Shown in pieces: positions 43,357 to 52,638 of a DNA stretch of 64,000 nucleotides. The notes under the pieces are model-generated. The model saw nothing but the letters and a program-made list of their open reading frames with translations. It did not search any database and was not told the DNA's origin. The number at the start of each line of letters is the position of its first letter. The stretch's first letter is position 1. A program made the position numbers and the translations under genes. The stretch comes from Bin5 sp965200685. GTDB taxonomy: Bacteria; Chloroflexota; Anaerolineae; Caldilineales; Caldilineaceae. The stretch is taken from contig OZ241379.1 of NCBI GenBank assembly GCA_965200685.1, positions 3,286,001-3,350,000 on the forward strand. The letters run 5' to 3'.

Positions 43357-44133
43357 CTACCGCTCACTGGTGTGCAAGGCTTCCGCAATCGGCACCCGTT
43401 GGCCGTTCCGTAAGATGGGAATCGCCTGGCCCCAGAGGCCGGTTCCTTCTCGGTTCAGGACCGGTTCCGCGGAATATTGGGCCAGATAACAGCGTCGTAT
43501 TCGTGGGGTCGTGTTTGGTCCACTACGATGGAATGTACGACTGCTAAAGACAACGATACTGCCAGCAGGCACGAGTGCTGGTATGCCTGGGTGGTCGCCG
43601 TAATAACCGATTTTGTCATTGCTGCCTGCTTCCAGCGCGTGATCATAGAGATCAGCAGGTGTCATGCCGATCTCTGAATAAGGCAGAACAGAGACTGTCC
43701 CATTTTCAATCGTCATATCGTCCAGCGCGCACCAGCAGGAAAGATAGGGCCGATGGTAATGGCCCACATAGCCGGAATCCTGATGCCAGCCGAATTTGGT
43801 GCCCACTTCGGCAAATTTGACCACGTACTGCTCATGGAACAGGTAGGCATCATCGCCGAGGGTCGCCTGGCATATCCCAGCCATCAGTTCGCTGAACAGA
43901 AAGTCGGTGATGATAGGGCTTTCAAGGCCGCGTCGGCTGATGAAGTAGCGCTTTTTGTAGTGGTTGATCCCCTGCACCGTCACCCCTTTGGCTTCCATCT
44001 CCGCGTCGTAACGGTCGATGTAATGCTGACATTCCTGGCGCAGGCCCTCCACCTGCGCGGCCGGGATGACACTTTCTAGGATGATATAGCCTTCGTTACG
44101 ATATTGGTTGCGTTGTTCTTCCGTGATCTGCAT
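43357..44133 (-). CDS. Phytanoyl-CoA dioxygenase (PhyH)-family protein
   Basis: 258 residues from ATG 44133, nine bases after AAGGAG; an in-frame ATG at 44142 directly abuts the ribosome site. The iron ligands are in FGWHQDSGYVGHYH and the distal His in SRTFHRSGPNTTPRIRRCYLAQY, with the 2-oxoglutarate Arg shortly after. NGTVSVLPYSE replaces the more usual GxLxVxPGSH. Hydroxylase of unknown substrate. It lies 38 bases before the PhyH-HEAT gene and 83 bases after an ABC permease gene, all on the same strand. Confidence 0.9.
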   Translation of the reverse strand: MQITEEQRNQYRNEGYIILESVIPAAQVEGLRQECQHYIDRYDAEMEAKGVTVQGINHYKKRYFISRRGLESPIITDFLFSELMAGICQATLGDDAYLFHEQYVVKFAEVGTKFGWHQDSGYVGHYHRPYLSCWCALDDMTIENGTVSVLPYSEIGMTPADLYDHALEAGSNDKIGYYGDHPGIPALVPAGSIVVFSSRTFHRSGPNTTPRIRRCYLAQYSAEPVLNREGTGLWGQAIPILRNGQRVPIAEALHTSER

Positions 44134-44216
44134 TCTCTGCATCTCCTTCTGTCAGGATTCTCTATAAAGATTGTAGCCTGCGCTGATAATCTGCTAAATT
44201 CTGAGCACAAATGTTG

Positions 44217-45176
44217 CTACCCCTTAATCCCTGTCAACGCGATACCCTGTACGAACAGCCGTTGGCCGAAAAAGAAGACGAGCAGCACCGGCAGAAGGAC
44301 GATCAGCGAAACAGCCATCATATAGTGAAAGTCCACCTGACCGTACTGGCCTCGGAACATATTCAGACCTACGGCCAGCACCTGCTCCTTCAGGGAGCGG
44401 ATATAGATGAGTGGCATCAGGAAATTGTTCCAATTGCCGATGAAAGCGAAAATCACAACAGTAGCTAGGGCCGGTTTCGCTAGGGGTAGAATGATCTGTG
44501 CGAGAATGCGCCAAGAGGAGGCCCCATCCATGCGGGCGGCCTCGTCTAAATCATGGGGGATACTCATAAAAAATTGACGCAGCAGAAAAATAAAAAACGG
44601 CCAACCAAACCAAGATGGGATCATCAGAGGGATCCAAGAGAGCTTCAGAAACCAGAGGATACCCGAAGAAGGCCAGATCGGTTTGAGGGCCTGGGTGATG
44701 TTTGTGAACAGGACGTATTGCGGGACAATCGTTACTTCGTGGGGGAGCAGCATCGTTGCTAGCACAAGAAGGAAGAGAATGTTTTTACCACGAGCGCGCA
44801 GGCGCGCGAACGCATAGGCAGCCAGACAGGATGAGACCAGATTGCCGACGATATTATTCACGGTAATTATCATTGAATTCCGCAGCATCAGATTGAACGG
44901 CAGATAGGCACTCCAGCCTTCTGTGAAATTCTGCCAGCGTGGCGGATCAGGGATCCATTGTGGTGGGAACACGAAGATTTGGTTTGAGGGCTTGAGTGCT
45001 GTGGAAAGCATCCACAATAGAGGCATAATAAAGACGACTGCCCCCGGTAGGATCAGGGCATAAATGACAATTGCATGAATAATTTTACGTGTGCGCCGCG
45101 TCCGATACCAGGGCATCGAACGAACGGTCTGTATACCGAACCCGGAAGGTGCCGGAGTGGGCAGGGTCTGGCTCAT
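44217..45176 (-). CDS. ABC sugar-type importer permease (MalG-like)
   Basis: 319 residues with six membrane helices after a 35-residue cytoplasmic start. The EAA coupling motif is EAARMDGASSWRILAQIILPLAKPAL, contacting the ATPase. The order (binding protein, MalF-type, MalG-type) is that of carbohydrate uptake class 1 importers. The start codon overlaps the upstream stop as TAATG. No ATPase gene is in the cluster, so a shared MsmK/UgpC-type ATPase encoded elsewhere is likely. Confidence 0.92.
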   Translation of the reverse strand: MSQTLPTPAPSGFGIQTVRSMPWYRTRRTRKIIHAIVIYALILPGAVVFIMPLLWMLSTALKPSNQIFVFPPQWIPDPPRWQNFTEGWSAYLPFNLMLRNSMIITVNNIVGNLVSSCLAAYAFARLRARGKNILFLLVLATMLLPHEVTIVPQYVLFTNITQALKPIWPSSGILWFLKLSWIPLMIPSWFGWPFFIFLLRQFFMSIPHDLDEAARMDGASSWRILAQIILPLAKPALATVVIFAFIGNWNNFLMPLIYIRSLKEQVLAVGLNMFRGQYGQVDFHYMMAVSLIVLLPVLLVFFFGQRLFVQGIALTGIKG

Positions 45177-46099
45177 TATCGTTCGCCCCCCTCATAGTAG
45201 ACCCAACGACGACTCCCCCAAAGTTGTAGAAGAGTCAGGACTAGGATAATCGCAAACAGAATCCAGGCCAGGGCCGAAGCATACCCCATCTTCAGATACT
45301 GGAAGGCGGCCTGGTAGATATAGTAGACGTAGACAAATGTGGATGTGCCAGGACCGCCTTGGGTCATAACCAGGACATCCGTTAGAATCTGGAAAGAGTT
45401 GATTGTCGAAATGACAATCACAAAAAAGAGGACCGGCGACAGCATGGGAATGGTAACATTCCGAAACTCCTGCCAGACGTTCGCGCCATCGATTTTTGCC
45501 GCTTCATACAAAGACACCGGTATCCCTTGTAGACCTGCTAGAATAATAATCATATTGGCACCGATACCCCAGGTGCTTTTGAGGATCAGAGCAGGCATGG
45601 ACCAATCTTGGCTGGCCAGCCAAAGAGGCCCTTCGACCCCCACCAGAGATAGGAGATAGTTGACCAATCCGACCTGTGGATTCAGAAGCCAAATCCAGAG
45701 AATGGAGATGGCGACGCCGCTGGCGATGGAGGGCATATAATAGATAATCCGCAGGAAGGTAGTGCCGGGCAGATTTTGGTTGAGCAGAATAGCCACAAGC
45801 AATGCTCCCAACGTGCCGAAGAAGACAGCCCCGGCCGCATAGTAAAATGTGTTGAAGGTCGCGGCCCAGAACAGGTTGTCTTCAAAGAATAGCTTTTGAA
45901 AGTTGGCTAGGCCCACGAACTTCATGGAAGAGATGCCGGTCCAGTCGGTAAAACTGAAGACAAATGAGGCGATCACCGGGCCACCGGTGAAGAGGAGCAG
46001 ACCGATAAACCAAGGCGCGATGGCAATGTAGAAGTCTAGTTGCTCGCGCTGTTGTAGGGTCAGGGGTTTGCGCTGGAGGACCGAAGTAAGCGTACTCAT
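45176..46099 (-). CDS. ABC sugar-type importer permease (MalF-like)
   Basis: 307 residues from ATG 46099, with GGAG eight bases upstream; an upstream in-frame extension is unsupported. Six membrane helices, beginning IAIAPWFIGLLLFTGGPVIASFVFSFTDW. The EAA motif is EAAKIDGANVWQEFRNVTIPML. It forms the translocation pore with the MalG-like partner encoded directly after it and receives solute from the binding protein encoded before it (47611). Confidence 0.92.
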   Translation of the reverse strand: MSTLTSVLQRKPLTLQQREQLDFYIAIAPWFIGLLLFTGGPVIASFVFSFTDWTGISSMKFVGLANFQKLFFEDNLFWAATFNTFYYAAGAVFFGTLGALLVAILLNQNLPGTTFLRIIYYMPSIASGVAISILWIWLLNPQVGLVNYLLSLVGVEGPLWLASQDWSMPALILKSTWGIGANMIIILAGLQGIPVSLYEAAKIDGANVWQEFRNVTIPMLSPVLFFVIVISTINSFQILTDVLVMTQGGPGTSTFVYVYYIYQAAFQYLKMGYASALAWILFAIILVLTLLQLWGSRRWVYYEGGER

Positions 46100-46225
46100 C
46101 CGAAGAGCTCCATCACAGGGAACAATACCAATTGCGAATGTATACAACAATCTGAACTGTTTCGCCAATTCAAACTGCGAGCGGGCCAATTGTTGACCCG
46201 CTCTATCCATGCAGAACCGAAGGCT

Positions 46226-47611
46226 CTAGAGTGAAGCCTGCAGGCGCTCCCATGCATCATCAAGAACCGGTTGTCCTTCGCTGATAATTGTGTCAAGCAC
46301 AGTATCGACATCCTTCTCACCACTCTTGAGGAGGGCGACTTCCCGGTTGCAGAGGTCGTTCAGCTCAGCAGCCCCCAAAGTGTTGTAGGGCCGCGCGGTG
46401 ATGGCGTAATTTTCCAGAGCATCCAGATAGAATTGAGCATGCTCCGGCGCATTCTCCGAATCCATCCATGATTGGTAGGCTGCCTTGCGCGCGGGGCTGC
46501 CGCGCCCACTGGACCCCCACATGAATTCCATGCCTTCTTTGGATAAGTATTTCCGCAGATACGCCCAGCCCGCATCAGGAACTGTACTGTCTTTTGTGAT
46601 GCTGAAGCCGCTACCAAAGGAGCCAGTGACCTGGGCGACCGGCCCAATAGGCCAAGGAGCCACGTCCCAAGCAAATTCAGCATAGGCAGTCAGATTTGGC
46701 GTCGACCAAGAGGGTACATTCTCCATGCCGACCCGCCCAGACAGGAACGGGCTTTGCTCAAAGGCCTGGCTTTCGGCCGGTGTAGGAGCCGCTTTGTCTT
46801 CGTGAATGAGGTCATACCAGAACTGTATTGCCTCCCGGGCCTCTGCTGTATCCACCATAAGTTGATTTTCGTCGTCATTCAGGAGGAGGGCTCCCCAACC
46901 GCCAAGGGTCGATGGAGTGCTGGTACTGCTCAGGGATGGACAACTTCCGGAATAGCCCCACTGGGGTGTGTCGCCTTCCATATTGGTCAGATCCAAGGCG
47001 CATTGACGTAGGTCGTCCATGGTCCAACCTTCGCCAGGATAGTTCATGCCGGCCGCGTCAAAGATGTCCTTGTTGTAGCCGACCAGCATCGGCCCGTGAT
47101 CATAGGGGATGCCGTGCTGCTCGCCTTGGAAGCGGTACAGACGTAGGGCCTCTTCCCAGACACCTTCAATGTTGAACTCTTCATCGTTGTTGGCGTATTC
47201 ATCCAAGGGAACCGTGAGACCTTCAAAGGCCCAGGGGAATCCGCGGCTACCGTGAACGTAGATCAGATCCGGCAACTGATTGGCAGCTGCCCAGGTAGGA
47301 ATCACATTGTTGTGGTCGGCCCAGGTGTTGTACACAACATCTAGCTCAATATGCGGATGTTCTTCCATAAAATTGTCGTTGAATTCAGCCTGAACAGGTT
47401 GGAATGTCGCACCCCAAGTAAGCCCTATACTGAGGACCACACTTTCCATAGCTGGTGCAGAAGCACTGCTGCTTTCCTCGCTGGCTGCAGGGGCATCGCC
47501 GCTTGGGGCCGGGGGCGCACACGCAGCCAGAGCCGCGATGCCGGCCATGCCAGCCGATACTTGTAAAAATCGTCGCCGTGACATGCGGCAATCGTTCATA
47601 AAAATTTTCAT
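46226..47611 (-). CDS. Solute-binding protein of the importer, Tat lipoprotein
   Basis: 461 residues. The N-terminus has a twin-arginine motif (MSRRRFLQVSAGMAG) and a lipobox (LAAC), so it is probably exported folded by Tat and lipid-anchored. A Ser/Ala-rich linker follows. The mature part is a family 1 carbohydrate-binding protein: PDLIYVHGSRGFPWAFEGL, YDHGPMLVGYNKDIFDAAGM and a C-terminal region rich in aromatic residues. GGAGG lies four bases before the ATG. It is the first gene of the run that continues through two permeases, three PhyH genes, the FG-GAP lipoprotein and an MFS transporter. Confidence 0.92.
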   Translation of the reverse strand: MKIFMNDCRMSRRRFLQVSAGMAGIAALAACAPPAPSGDAPAASEESSSASAPAMESVVLSIGLTWGATFQPVQAEFNDNFMEEHPHIELDVVYNTWADHNNVIPTWAAANQLPDLIYVHGSRGFPWAFEGLTVPLDEYANNDEEFNIEGVWEEALRLYRFQGEQHGIPYDHGPMLVGYNKDIFDAAGMNYPGEGWTMDDLRQCALDLTNMEGDTPQWGYSGSCPSLSSTSTPSTLGGWGALLLNDDENQLMVDTAEAREAIQFWYDLIHEDKAAPTPAESQAFEQSPFLSGRVGMENVPSWSTPNLTAYAEFAWDVAPWPIGPVAQVTGSFGSGFSITKDSTVPDAGWAYLRKYLSKEGMEFMWGSSGRGSPARKAAYQSWMDSENAPEHAQFYLDALENYAITARPYNTLGAAELNDLCNREVALLKSGEKDVDTVLDTIISEGQPVLDDAWERLQASL

Positions 47612-47947
47612 GAAGCCTCCTTGATTTGATATTGACTACATATAGACAAGTGGAGAGTGAATGCGGGTACGAATCACTCAACCACCGCAAGCAGGAACAA
47701 CCATGTACAAGCGTCGGGGGGCCGCTTCCACGATCTTACCAAAGATATATCAAGTCCGTGAAATCGTCAAAGTGACGGAGCATCTGTCACGTGCGAACAA
47801 ATGCCCATGCGACCTTGGCTTGCGGTTTGTCCCCGGCCGATGTATACTTCAAGATACAGATGGATTGTCCTAAACCCGTTGGTGGAACGATCTGCTACTC
47901 TACCCTGATCCCACGTTACGACACATCAAACTGACAACAGAGTGCCC
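47612..47947. other. Divergent intergenic region
   Basis: It separates the importer run (minus) from the ABC exporter (plus). It holds the exporter promoter at 47820-47848 and the GGAGG site of the binding-protein gene. I could not settle on a promoter for the minus-strand operon. A 70-codon open frame (47661-47873) has no ribosome site and unremarkable sequence and is not called. Confidence 0.5.
47820..47848 (+). promoter_or_regulatory. Promoter of the ABC exporter gene
   Basis: TTGCGG (47820-47825), a 17-base spacer and TATACT (47843-47848). Predicted start near 47855, leader about 93 bases. Confidence 0.45.
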
Positions 47948-49723
47948 ATGAACGGCTTAGCAAAGGTAATCCGCTACATGCGCCCCTACAGTTGGATGGC
48001 TGTGTTGGGGTTCATTACAACCATATTGCCGGTGTTGATGGAGCTGGTCGTCCCGCGCATGATCCAGTACATCATAGACAACGGCATCCGTGTTGCTGCG
48101 ATGGACGCAGTCTGGCGGGGGAGTGCTGTCATGCTATTGGCCGCCTTGGTCGGGGCCGCCACAACCATCGGCCAGGGAATCGCTAGGGCGCAAATTTCCC
48201 AGGGAATCGCCTTTGACCTACGCAATGATCTGTTTCGGCACATACAACGCTTTTCCTTTGCCAATCTGGACCGTTTGCAGACCGGGCAACTCATGACACG
48301 GGTATCTAACGATGTTGATGTGGTGCGGATGTTCCTCAGCGCGGGTTTGGCCTTACTGCTGCGTTCTCTGCTCATGGTCATCGGCAGCTTGATCATGATC
48401 GTACAGATCGATTGGCAACTCAGCTTGGTGATGATCGCAATGCTTGGCCTGGCTGGGGGCATCATTCACTGGTTTCTACGTGTCGTCAGCCCTCTCTTCA
48501 CAATCGTACAGCAAAAGCTGGGCACCCTCAACACCGCCGTACAGGAGAATCTGGCCGGCGTGCATCTCGTCAAGGCCTATGTACGGGAGCAGCACGAAGT
48601 CGAACGCTTCAACGACCTAAACCAAGACTACATGGAACAGAACATCAAGGTCGGCCGCTATCTGGCATTGGTGCTGCCGGTCCTGCTTATCCTGACCAAT
48701 GTTGGCGTAACCGTCATCATCTGGCGAGGCGGGTTTGATGTCATCAATGGCCGCTTGACGGTCGGTGAGCTGGTTGCTTTCAATAACTACCTGCTGATCG
48801 GCATGGCACCTTTGCTCCTCCTCAGCAATATCCTGTCCATGATCTCGCGTGCTGAAGCTTCCGCCAAACGTATCATTGAAGTGCAAGAGACCGAACCATT
48901 GGTTGCGCCAGCAGCAGCCCCCATGGTGGTTGAACAACCGGCCGGCGAAGTCGTCTTTGAAGATGTGAGATTCCACTATTCCGGCCGACGCTTGAGAAGC
49001 AATGGAGTTGTTCGCAAAAGCGGAACTCGCCCCGTTGGCGAGGAAGTGCTGGATGGCATAGCAATTCGGGCAACACCCGGGCAAAAAGTAGCCCTCATGG
49101 GGGCGACCGGTGCCGGCAAGAGCACCCTAGTCAACCTCATTCCTCGTTTCTATGACACAGGCAGCGGCAGCATCAAGCTAGATGGAGTGGATGTGCGAGA
49201 GTGGGAACCGACCTATCTGCGAAAACACATCGGCGTCGTCCTGCAACAGACGACCCTCTTCGCGGGGACCGTGCGCGAAAACATCACCTATGGACGGCCC
49301 AACGCTTCAAACATGGAGGTCATCAGCGCTGCCAAAGCAGCCCAGGCCCATGACTTCATCATGCACATGCCCGCTGGCTACGACAGTAGCGTTGAGGCAC
49401 GAGGGGCCAACCTGTCCGGCGGACAAAAGCAGCGCCTTGCAATCGCCAGGGCCCTGCTCATGAAACCAGTCGTCCTGATCCTTGACGACAGCACAAGTGC
49501 TGTAGACCTAGAAACCGAAATGCGAATTCAGCAAGAACTCAAGCAGACACTCCCGCACACAACCACGTTTCTTGTGGCCCAGCGCATCAGCAGCGTCATT
49601 GATGCAGACCAGATCCTCGTACTGGATGACGGAAAAATCGTTGCCCAAGGCACCCACCAGGAACTCTTGGCAAGCAGCGCAATCTATCAGGAGATCTACT
49701 ACTCCCAATACGAAGAAGCATAA
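47948..49723 (+). CDS. ABC exporter half-transporter, degenerate-site subunit
   Basis: 591 residues: six-helix membrane domain (1-310) and nucleotide-binding domain (335-591). Walker A is GATGAGKST, Q-loop VVLQQTTLF, signature LSGGQKQR. The Walker B end reads VLILDDSTS, with Asp in place of the catalytic Glu, and the H-loop His is Gln (FLVAQRIS). This pair of changes is known for the degenerate-site subunit of heterodimeric exporters such as TM287/288, where the partner holds the active site. No partner gene is adjacent. An insertion of about 18 residues (around GRRLRSNGVVRKSG) interrupts the start of the nucleotide domain. ATG 47948 is used; GTG 47942 is possible. Confidence 0.9.
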   Translation: MNGLAKVIRYMRPYSWMAVLGFITTILPVLMELVVPRMIQYIIDNGIRVAAMDAVWRGSAVMLLAALVGAATTIGQGIARAQISQGIAFDLRNDLFRHIQRFSFANLDRLQTGQLMTRVSNDVDVVRMFLSAGLALLLRSLLMVIGSLIMIVQIDWQLSLVMIAMLGLAGGIIHWFLRVVSPLFTIVQQKLGTLNTAVQENLAGVHLVKAYVREQHEVERFNDLNQDYMEQNIKVGRYLALVLPVLLILTNVGVTVIIWRGGFDVINGRLTVGELVAFNNYLLIGMAPLLLLSNILSMISRAEASAKRIIEVQETEPLVAPAAAPMVVEQPAGEVVFEDVRFHYSGRRLRSNGVVRKSGTRPVGEEVLDGIAIRATPGQKVALMGATGAGKSTLVNLIPRFYDTGSGSIKLDGVDVREWEPTYLRKHIGVVLQQTTLFAGTVRENITYGRPNASNMEVISAAKAAQAHDFIMHMPAGYDSSVEARGANLSGGQKQRLAIARALLMKPVVLILDDSTSAVDLETEMRIQQELKQTLPHTTTFLVAQRISSVIDADQILVLDDGKIVAQGTHQELLASSAIYQEIYYSQYEEA

Positions 49724-49828
49724 ATGTACGGGTCACTATGCACAATGAAAGGAGAACCCGCCGCGTGTACAAACGTTCCCAAGAGAGTACAGCCGCTAGT
49801 GAAATGCCATGATAGACAGGAGATCCTT

Positions 49829-50713
49829 ATGGAAAATAGTCAAGTTTGGCAAGATCTGATGGACGATTATGCACAAGATGGCTATCTGCTGGTGAGAAAT
49901 GCGCTGTCACCAGCAGACTTAGAGCCGATGCGTACACTCATTGCGCGTAAAATTGATGCACACGCGCGCCAACTGTTCCATGATGGCCAGATCCCTTCCG
50001 CCTTTGACGACGAGCCTTTCGGCCGGCGGCTGGTACGACTCTATGAAAACAGCGAACTGCGCCTGCGTTCTTGGGCCGACCTAGCCTTCGGACGTGCCCT
50101 GTATGACCTGGCCCGGCATCCGTGCATCGTCAATGTGTTGGAACCGCTTCTCGGCCCGCATATCAGCTTCAATGGCGACTTTCACGTGCGCCCAAAGATG
50201 CCCAACAGTACATTGACCGCCTTTCCTTGGCATCAGGATAGCCAGTACTATGGGAAACCATCCCAGCACACCCACATTGTGACCGTCTGGATTCCACTGG
50301 TGGAGGAGGTAACCCAGGAGAACGGCTGTTTGCATGTCATGCCTGGCAGCCACCGCTGGGGCCTATTGGACAGTGCCCGGGACGTGGATATGAACATGCA
50401 TACCTTTGAGGACATCAGCAAACGAGGAGAATCCCGCCCGTTGCCGATGAAAATGGGCGACATTCTCCTCTTCTCAAATCTAACCTTCCATCGCAGCACC
50501 GTCAACCGTAGCAATGCGGTGCGCTGGAGCATCGATCTGCGCTACACAGAGACCCGGGGCATTCGCCGCTTGGCTCCCCAGGAGCAGGAAGCCGCTGATC
50601 TTATTGTTGCCCTTGTGCGTAGACGCAAAAGTCTGCCGCTGGTCGTGCGGGGACAGGGCAAGCAGATGACATTTGACGAGTGGAAGACAGCAATTGCATC
50701 CAATGATCCTTGA
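49829..50713 (+). CDS. Phytanoyl-CoA dioxygenase (PhyH)-family protein
   Basis: 294 residues from ATG 49829 with CAGGAGA upstream. The triad is HQD in FPWHQDSQYYG and the distal His in LTFHRSTVNRSNAVRWSIDLRY, with the 2-oxoglutarate Arg in that segment; GCLHVMPGSHRWG is the family mark. Fe(II)/2-oxoglutarate hydroxylase of unknown substrate, the fourth PhyH in 13 kb. It follows the ABC exporter half by about 105 bases and could be on its transcript, and it converges on the second importer cluster with 11 bases between stops. Confidence 0.9.
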   Translation: MENSQVWQDLMDDYAQDGYLLVRNALSPADLEPMRTLIARKIDAHARQLFHDGQIPSAFDDEPFGRRLVRLYENSELRLRSWADLAFGRALYDLARHPCIVNVLEPLLGPHISFNGDFHVRPKMPNSTLTAFPWHQDSQYYGKPSQHTHIVTVWIPLVEEVTQENGCLHVMPGSHRWGLLDSARDVDMNMHTFEDISKRGESRPLPMKMGDILLFSNLTFHRSTVNRSNAVRWSIDLRYTETRGIRRLAPQEQEAADLIVALVRRRKSLPLVVRGQGKQMTFDEWKTAIASNDP

Positions 50714-50724
50714 AGAAAATCTCA

Positions 50725-51591
50725 TCAGAACTTCAAAGCCCCCTCGGTCAAACCACGCTGGATGCGACGGTGAAACAGGATGTATATGAAGATGGGAGGC
50801 CAAGCTGCCAGGGAGAGAGCCGCCACTTGGAGACTCCACAAACTCACATATTTCCCTTCAAAGTGCATAATGCCGAGCGGGATAGTCCGCAGCGTATGTT
50901 TCTGTAAGTAGATGAGAGGCCACAGAAAATCGTTCCAGAAGAAGACGAAATAGAAGATCGTCATGGTCGCGATGGCCGGCATCGCCAGAGGGATCATGAT
51001 ACGCCAGAAAATCTGGAACTCCCTAGCCCCATCCACCCTGGCCGCATCCTCCAGTTCCGGCGGAATCGACATGAAATAGGCCCGGATGAAGACAATCGCC
51101 AATGAGGACCAGCTCATGTAGGTTAGAATGACCGAAAGCGGGCTATTCAGGAAGGCGATGGGCAGCTGTAATGCCTTGGCCCAACTCTCCAGAATCGCCA
51201 TCCCTTTGAAACCGGGTACCATGAGGGCCTGCGTCGGCACAGCCATACCAACCACAAAGTAGAGGAAAAGAGCCCGATTCTCTGGGAAGTAGTAGCGGGC
51301 TAAGGCGTAGGCAGCCATCGTTGACACCGTGATAATGCCGACCACTGAGATAGCGGCGATAAAGAAACTGTTGGCGTAAAGACGCGCAAAATTCCCAGTA
51401 TGCCATGCCTCAGCGATATTTGCCATGCTGAAATCGGTTGGTAGACCAAAGGGGGATTGCATGACCTCCTCATTCGTCTTGAGGGATGTGTAAGACATCC
51501 ATATCAAGGGATAGAGGATACTGATGGCAGTAACAAGTAAGGTGAGGTAGAACAGGATCTTGAGCGGCAGGCTAAGTTCTCGGAATACCAC
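50725..51591 (-). CDS. ABC sugar-type importer permease (MalG-like), second cluster
   Basis: 288 residues, six membrane helices, first one SLPLKILFYLTLLVTAISILYPLIWM. EAA motif: EDAARVDGAREFQIFWRIMIPLAMPA. It forms the pore with the product of the gene 11 bases upstream. As in the first importer cluster, no ATPase gene is present. Confidence 0.92.
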   Translation of the reverse strand: MVFRELSLPLKILFYLTLLVTAISILYPLIWMSYTSLKTNEEVMQSPFGLPTDFSMANIAEAWHTGNFARLYANSFFIAAISVVGIITVSTMAAYALARYYFPENRALFLYFVVGMAVPTQALMVPGFKGMAILESWAKALQLPIAFLNSPLSVILTYMSWSSLAIVFIRAYFMSIPPELEDAARVDGAREFQIFWRIMIPLAMPAIATMTIFYFVFFWNDFLWPLIYLQKHTLRTIPLGIMHFEGKYVSLWSLQVAALSLAAWPPIFIYILFHRRIQRGLTEGALKF

Positions 51592-51602
51592 AGCGATCTT
51601 CC

Positions 51603-52511
51603 TTACGAGGAAGCCCCTTTACCGACCCGGGCAATCGTGAATTGCAGCGCGGACATGCCTATGATGAGGAGCGTTAGCACGAGCGCGATAGCCGTAGCAT
51701 ACCCATGCTGCGTTCTGGCTGTGCCAAGACCAAGCTGGTAGATATAGGTGACCACAGTCTCCGAGCTATGGAAGGGCCCGCCGCCCGTCAAGGTATACAC
51801 CAAGTCGAATACGCGCATGGCATCAATGGCCGTGATGACCGAGGCCACAACCAGCACTTCGCGCAGCAGCGGGACCGTCACCCGCGTCGCCAATTGCCAG
51901 GGCGTTGCCCCATCCAGACGCGCACTCTCCTGTAGCTCCCGCGCAATGGCCTGCAGACCGGCGATCAGCAAGAACATGGTGAAGCCAAAATTGCGCCAGA
52001 TATGTACCCCGATCACCACAAAGACATTCAGCGTCCGTGTACCGAGCCAGCCGAATTTGGGACCATTGAGACCGACCGCACGCAAAAAGCCATCAACGAT
52101 GCCAAGGGTCGGGTCGAGAATGAAATTAAAGAGGATGCCTACCACCACCAACGACAGCACAAAGGGGACGAAAAAGATGCTCCGGAACCACGTGGCGAAA
52201 CGCGGGCCCGACTCCAGAATGATAGCGAAGAGTAGAGCAATGCCTACCTGAAAGATGAGGCAGCAGATCACAAACAGGAAGCTGTTCCGCAACGCGCCCC
52301 AAAAGAACTGGTCCCGAGCCATTTGGACGAAATTCGCAGTGCCTGTGAACTTCAGGGTTGCGAAACTGATCCCTGTCCAATCGGTAAACCCGATCACCAC
52401 CGTGCCCAACAGGGGCAAGATGAGGAAGATCGTATAGAAGAATAAGGCCGGCATTGTGAGCAACAGCGCGAAACGCCTCTGGTATGATCCGGCCCTCCCC
52501 CCCTGCGCCAT
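51603..52511 (-). CDS. ABC sugar-type importer permease (MalF-like), second cluster
   Basis: 302 residues from ATG 52511, with GGAG seven bases upstream; the frame is open 12 codons further without support. Six helices, beginning FALLLTMPALFFYTIFLILPLLGTVVIGFTDW. EAA motif: ESARLDGATPWQLATRVTVPLLREV. Partner of the MalG-like permease downstream and of the binding protein encoded 127 bases upstream. Confidence 0.92.
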   Translation of the reverse strand: MAQGGRAGSYQRRFALLLTMPALFFYTIFLILPLLGTVVIGFTDWTGISFATLKFTGTANFVQMARDQFFWGALRNSFLFVICCLIFQVGIALLFAIILESGPRFATWFRSIFFVPFVLSLVVVGILFNFILDPTLGIVDGFLRAVGLNGPKFGWLGTRTLNVFVVIGVHIWRNFGFTMFLLIAGLQAIARELQESARLDGATPWQLATRVTVPLLREVLVVASVITAIDAMRVFDLVYTLTGGGPFHSSETVVTYIYQLGLGTARTQHGYATAIALVLTLLIIGMSALQFTIARVGKGASS

Positions 52512-52638
52512 GGTGCGCTCCACTGTGGCAACTCTGCTCACTTGCACATCTTTGCCGCCTCACCAACAGCCACTATCCTGCGGAGGGAATGGCCATTGGG
52601 CGGGGCGGCAACCCGACTGCATTGCAGACAGGTGGCCG

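Noticed and set aside
47661..47873. 70-codon frame in the divergent intergenic region
   Set aside because: No ribosome site and it covers the exporter promoter.
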